From Anaerolineaceae bacterium (GTDB lineage: Bacteria; Chloroflexota; Anaerolineae; Anaerolineales; Anaerolineaceae), in assembly GCA_011620505.1 (NCBI GenBank), contig WOZA01000006.1, positions 1 through 7,145 on the forward strand: a stretch of 7,145 nucleotides of DNA, in the 5' to 3' direction. The notes beneath the pieces were generated by a model. The model worked only from the letters and a program-made list of their open reading frames with translations, was not told the origin of the DNA and ran no database searches. This document shows, piece by piece, positions 5,788 to 7,145 of this stretch. The position numbers were made by a program, and so were the translations under genes. Position 1 is the stretch's first letter. Each line of letters opens with the position of its first letter.

Positions 5788-7122
5788 CTATTCCGATTTA
5801 GACTGCAGGTAAGCGCTATAATCCGCTTCAACTGCTTCGGTAAAATTGGCTGGGGTTGAAATACCCCCAAGGAGTTTCTGCAATTCAGCAACCAGAGTGT
5901 CATAGAAAGTTGGGGTTGCCCAGTCGATATAATGACCGACAGCGTTTCCTTTGTTGATGGCATTCCAGGCATTCAGAGTATCACCAAAGAGATTATTGGT
6001 GTCCACTTTGCTGTCTTCGGGAAGTGCCATCGCAGGCAACATACCAGCTTCTGCCCAAAGCTCGGCTGCGCGGGGGCTGATCATCCAATTGAGGTATTCA
6101 GCAGCAAGGTCTTGCTTTTCAGTGGTTTTGCGGATGGCGAAGGGGATGCCCACACCACCAATTGCCAGACCGGTTTTGCCAGAAAATGGAGGTAACAGGA
6201 AGAAACCAAATTCCTGGTCAGTCCCAACCATCAGTTCCGGTGCCAACCAGGAACCCGTGATGGTCATGGCGCCATTTCCAGCTTTGAAGAGATTGTTGCA
6301 GTCATCATAGCCAATGCCGGGAAAGCCCTCGGTGAAATAACCGGCCTTTGCCCAATCCTGCAGGATTTGGGCAGCCTGGCGATTCTCGGGGATGTCAAAA
6401 CTGACATTATTGACACCATAGGTAAGATTATTGATGTAATCCAGCGAGACGAGTAAATGTTGAATAGCGCTGTATTCATGAATAGCGTTCCAGCCATCCA
6501 ATGAGCCAAATGAGATCGGGGTAATCCCAGCAGTTTTGATCTTTGCAAGCAAAGCTTCGAAGTCCTCAAACGTGGTGGGAATATCCCAGCCATTTTTCTT
6601 GAAGATGTCTTTATTGTAGAAAACACCCACTACTTCCGCAGTTGGGCTAACACCATAAAGATTGCCCGTACCGAAGGTCTTGCCGTCTTCGGTAAAGCTG
6701 TTGCGGCTGGCGACACTGGTGGAGAAGACACTGCCCCAGCTGTATTTTTCCAGATAGGGGTTGAGCGGCAGTAAAAGCCCGGCTTCCACCAGGGCACCCA
6801 TGTCGTTGCGCCCCTGGTTGACCTGGGCTACATCAGGACCATCTGCGTTGCCGAGGGCAAGTTTGACTGTAGTCTGGAGATCCGCAAGCACTTTAACCTC
6901 ACGCTGAATCTTCACGCCGGGGTGGGCAGCCTCAAATTCAGCATTTAAGGTCTCCATAACTTTGCTCTCCTCATCCCGGTAAAACTGATCCCAAACCAAC
7001 AGCACCTGTTCGCCTGTATTGGCAGCGGGGGTTTGGTCGGCTGGTGAAGCGGGATTAGCGCATGCTGAAAGGAGGATCATTAGTGCAAGACTGATTGACA
7101 AAAAAATAGTGCGTTTCTTCAT
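5788..7122 (-). CDS. CUT1 ABC transporter substrate-binding lipoprotein
   Basis: This is an extracellular solute-binding protein of family 1 (MsmE/UgpB-like), which captures a carbohydrate outside the membrane and delivers it to the two permeases encoded downstream. Residues 1-20 form a lipoprotein signal peptide (KKR, then a hydrophobic core) ending in the lipobox LLSAC, with the lipidated cysteine at 21. A short Pro/Ala/Thr-rich tether (22-38) precedes the fold. Family traits include LLVWDQF (41-47), ADGPDVAQVNQG (93-104), VVGVFYNKDIFKKNGWDIPTTFEDF (164-188) and the hinge-region segment FKAGNGAMTITGSW (279-292). The length of 444 residues is typical. The start is fixed by AGGAG (7129-7133) six bases upstream. 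Tryptophans such as W44, W211, W292 and W401 are candidates for sugar stacking. The promoter must lie beyond the right edge of the window. Confidence 0.95.
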   Translation of the reverse strand: MKKRTIFLSISLALMILLSACANPASPADQTPAANTGEQVLLVWDQFYRDEESKVMETLNAEFEAAHPGVKIQREVKVLADLQTTVKLALGNADGPDVAQVNQGRNDMGALVEAGLLLPLNPYLEKYSWGSVFSTSVASRNSFTEDGKTFGTGNLYGVSPTAEVVGVFYNKDIFKKNGWDIPTTFEDFEALLAKIKTAGITPISFGSLDGWNAIHEYSAIQHLLVSLDYINNLTYGVNNVSFDIPENRQAAQILQDWAKAGYFTEGFPGIGYDDCNNLFKAGNGAMTITGSWLAPELMVGTDQEFGFFLLPPFSGKTGLAIGGVGIPFAIRKTTEKQDLAAEYLNWMISPRAAELWAEAGMLPAMALPEDSKVDTNNLFGDTLNAWNAINKGNAVGHYIDWATPTFYDTLVAELQKLLGGISTPANFTEAVEADYSAYLQSKSE

Positions 7123-7128
7123 AGTTTT

Positions 7129-7133
7129 CTCCT
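7129..7133 (-). promoter_or_regulatory. Shine-Dalgarno site of the binding-protein gene
   Basis: AGGAG on the minus strand, six bases before the ATG at 7122. It is a good match with good spacing, in contrast to the first permease, which has none. Confidence 0.8.
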
Positions 7134-7145
7134 AAAGTAAACAAA

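Overview
The window holds two co-directional transcription units, both on the minus strand, so transcription runs from high to low coordinates. The mixed composition (roughly half G+C by eye), AGGAGG/GAGGAG-type Shine-Dalgarno sites, a sigma70-like promoter with a perfect TATAAT box and a lipobox-bearing binding protein indicate a bacterium. The fused alpha/beta E1 dehydrogenase is a type I associate with Bacteroidetes and some other phyla. The strong Shine-Dalgarno sites and the TTGxxx/TATAAT promoter argue against Bacteroidetes. Together with a CUT1 sugar transporter that has no local ATPase, they fit a Chloroflexota (Anaerolineae-like) genome. That assignment is tentative.

Unit 1 (7122 to 4007) encodes an ABC importer of the carbohydrate uptake 1 (CUT1) type: a lipoprotein substrate-binding protein, then two six-helix permeases that overlap by an ATGA start/stop. 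A strong hairpin with a U-tract sits between the binding protein and the first permease. It should make the binding protein transcript more abundant than the permease transcript. A second, weaker hairpin with a U5 tract overlaps the stop codon of the last permease and closes the unit. No ATP-binding subunit lies in the window, so a shared or distant ATPase is expected.

Unit 2 (3922 to 168) starts with its own promoter in the 141-base gap after the transporter. It encodes a 2-oxoacid dehydrogenase complex: an 805-residue E1 with alpha and beta parts fused, and, 8 bases later, a 423-residue lipoyl-bearing E2 acyltransferase. E3 (dihydrolipoamide dehydrogenase) is absent from the window. The substrate (pyruvate, branched-chain 2-oxoacids or acetoin) cannot be settled from sequence alone. 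The last 167 bases carry no gene. They hold a long inverted repeat at the extreme window edge (1-46), probably a terminator, possibly bidirectional.

I found no CRISPR array, RNA gene, insertion sequence or clearly novel system. The points worth a second look are the non-canonical thiamine diphosphate motif of the fused E1, its long helical linker, the hairpin that takes the place of a ribosome-binding site ahead of the first permease, and the inverted repeat at the edge.
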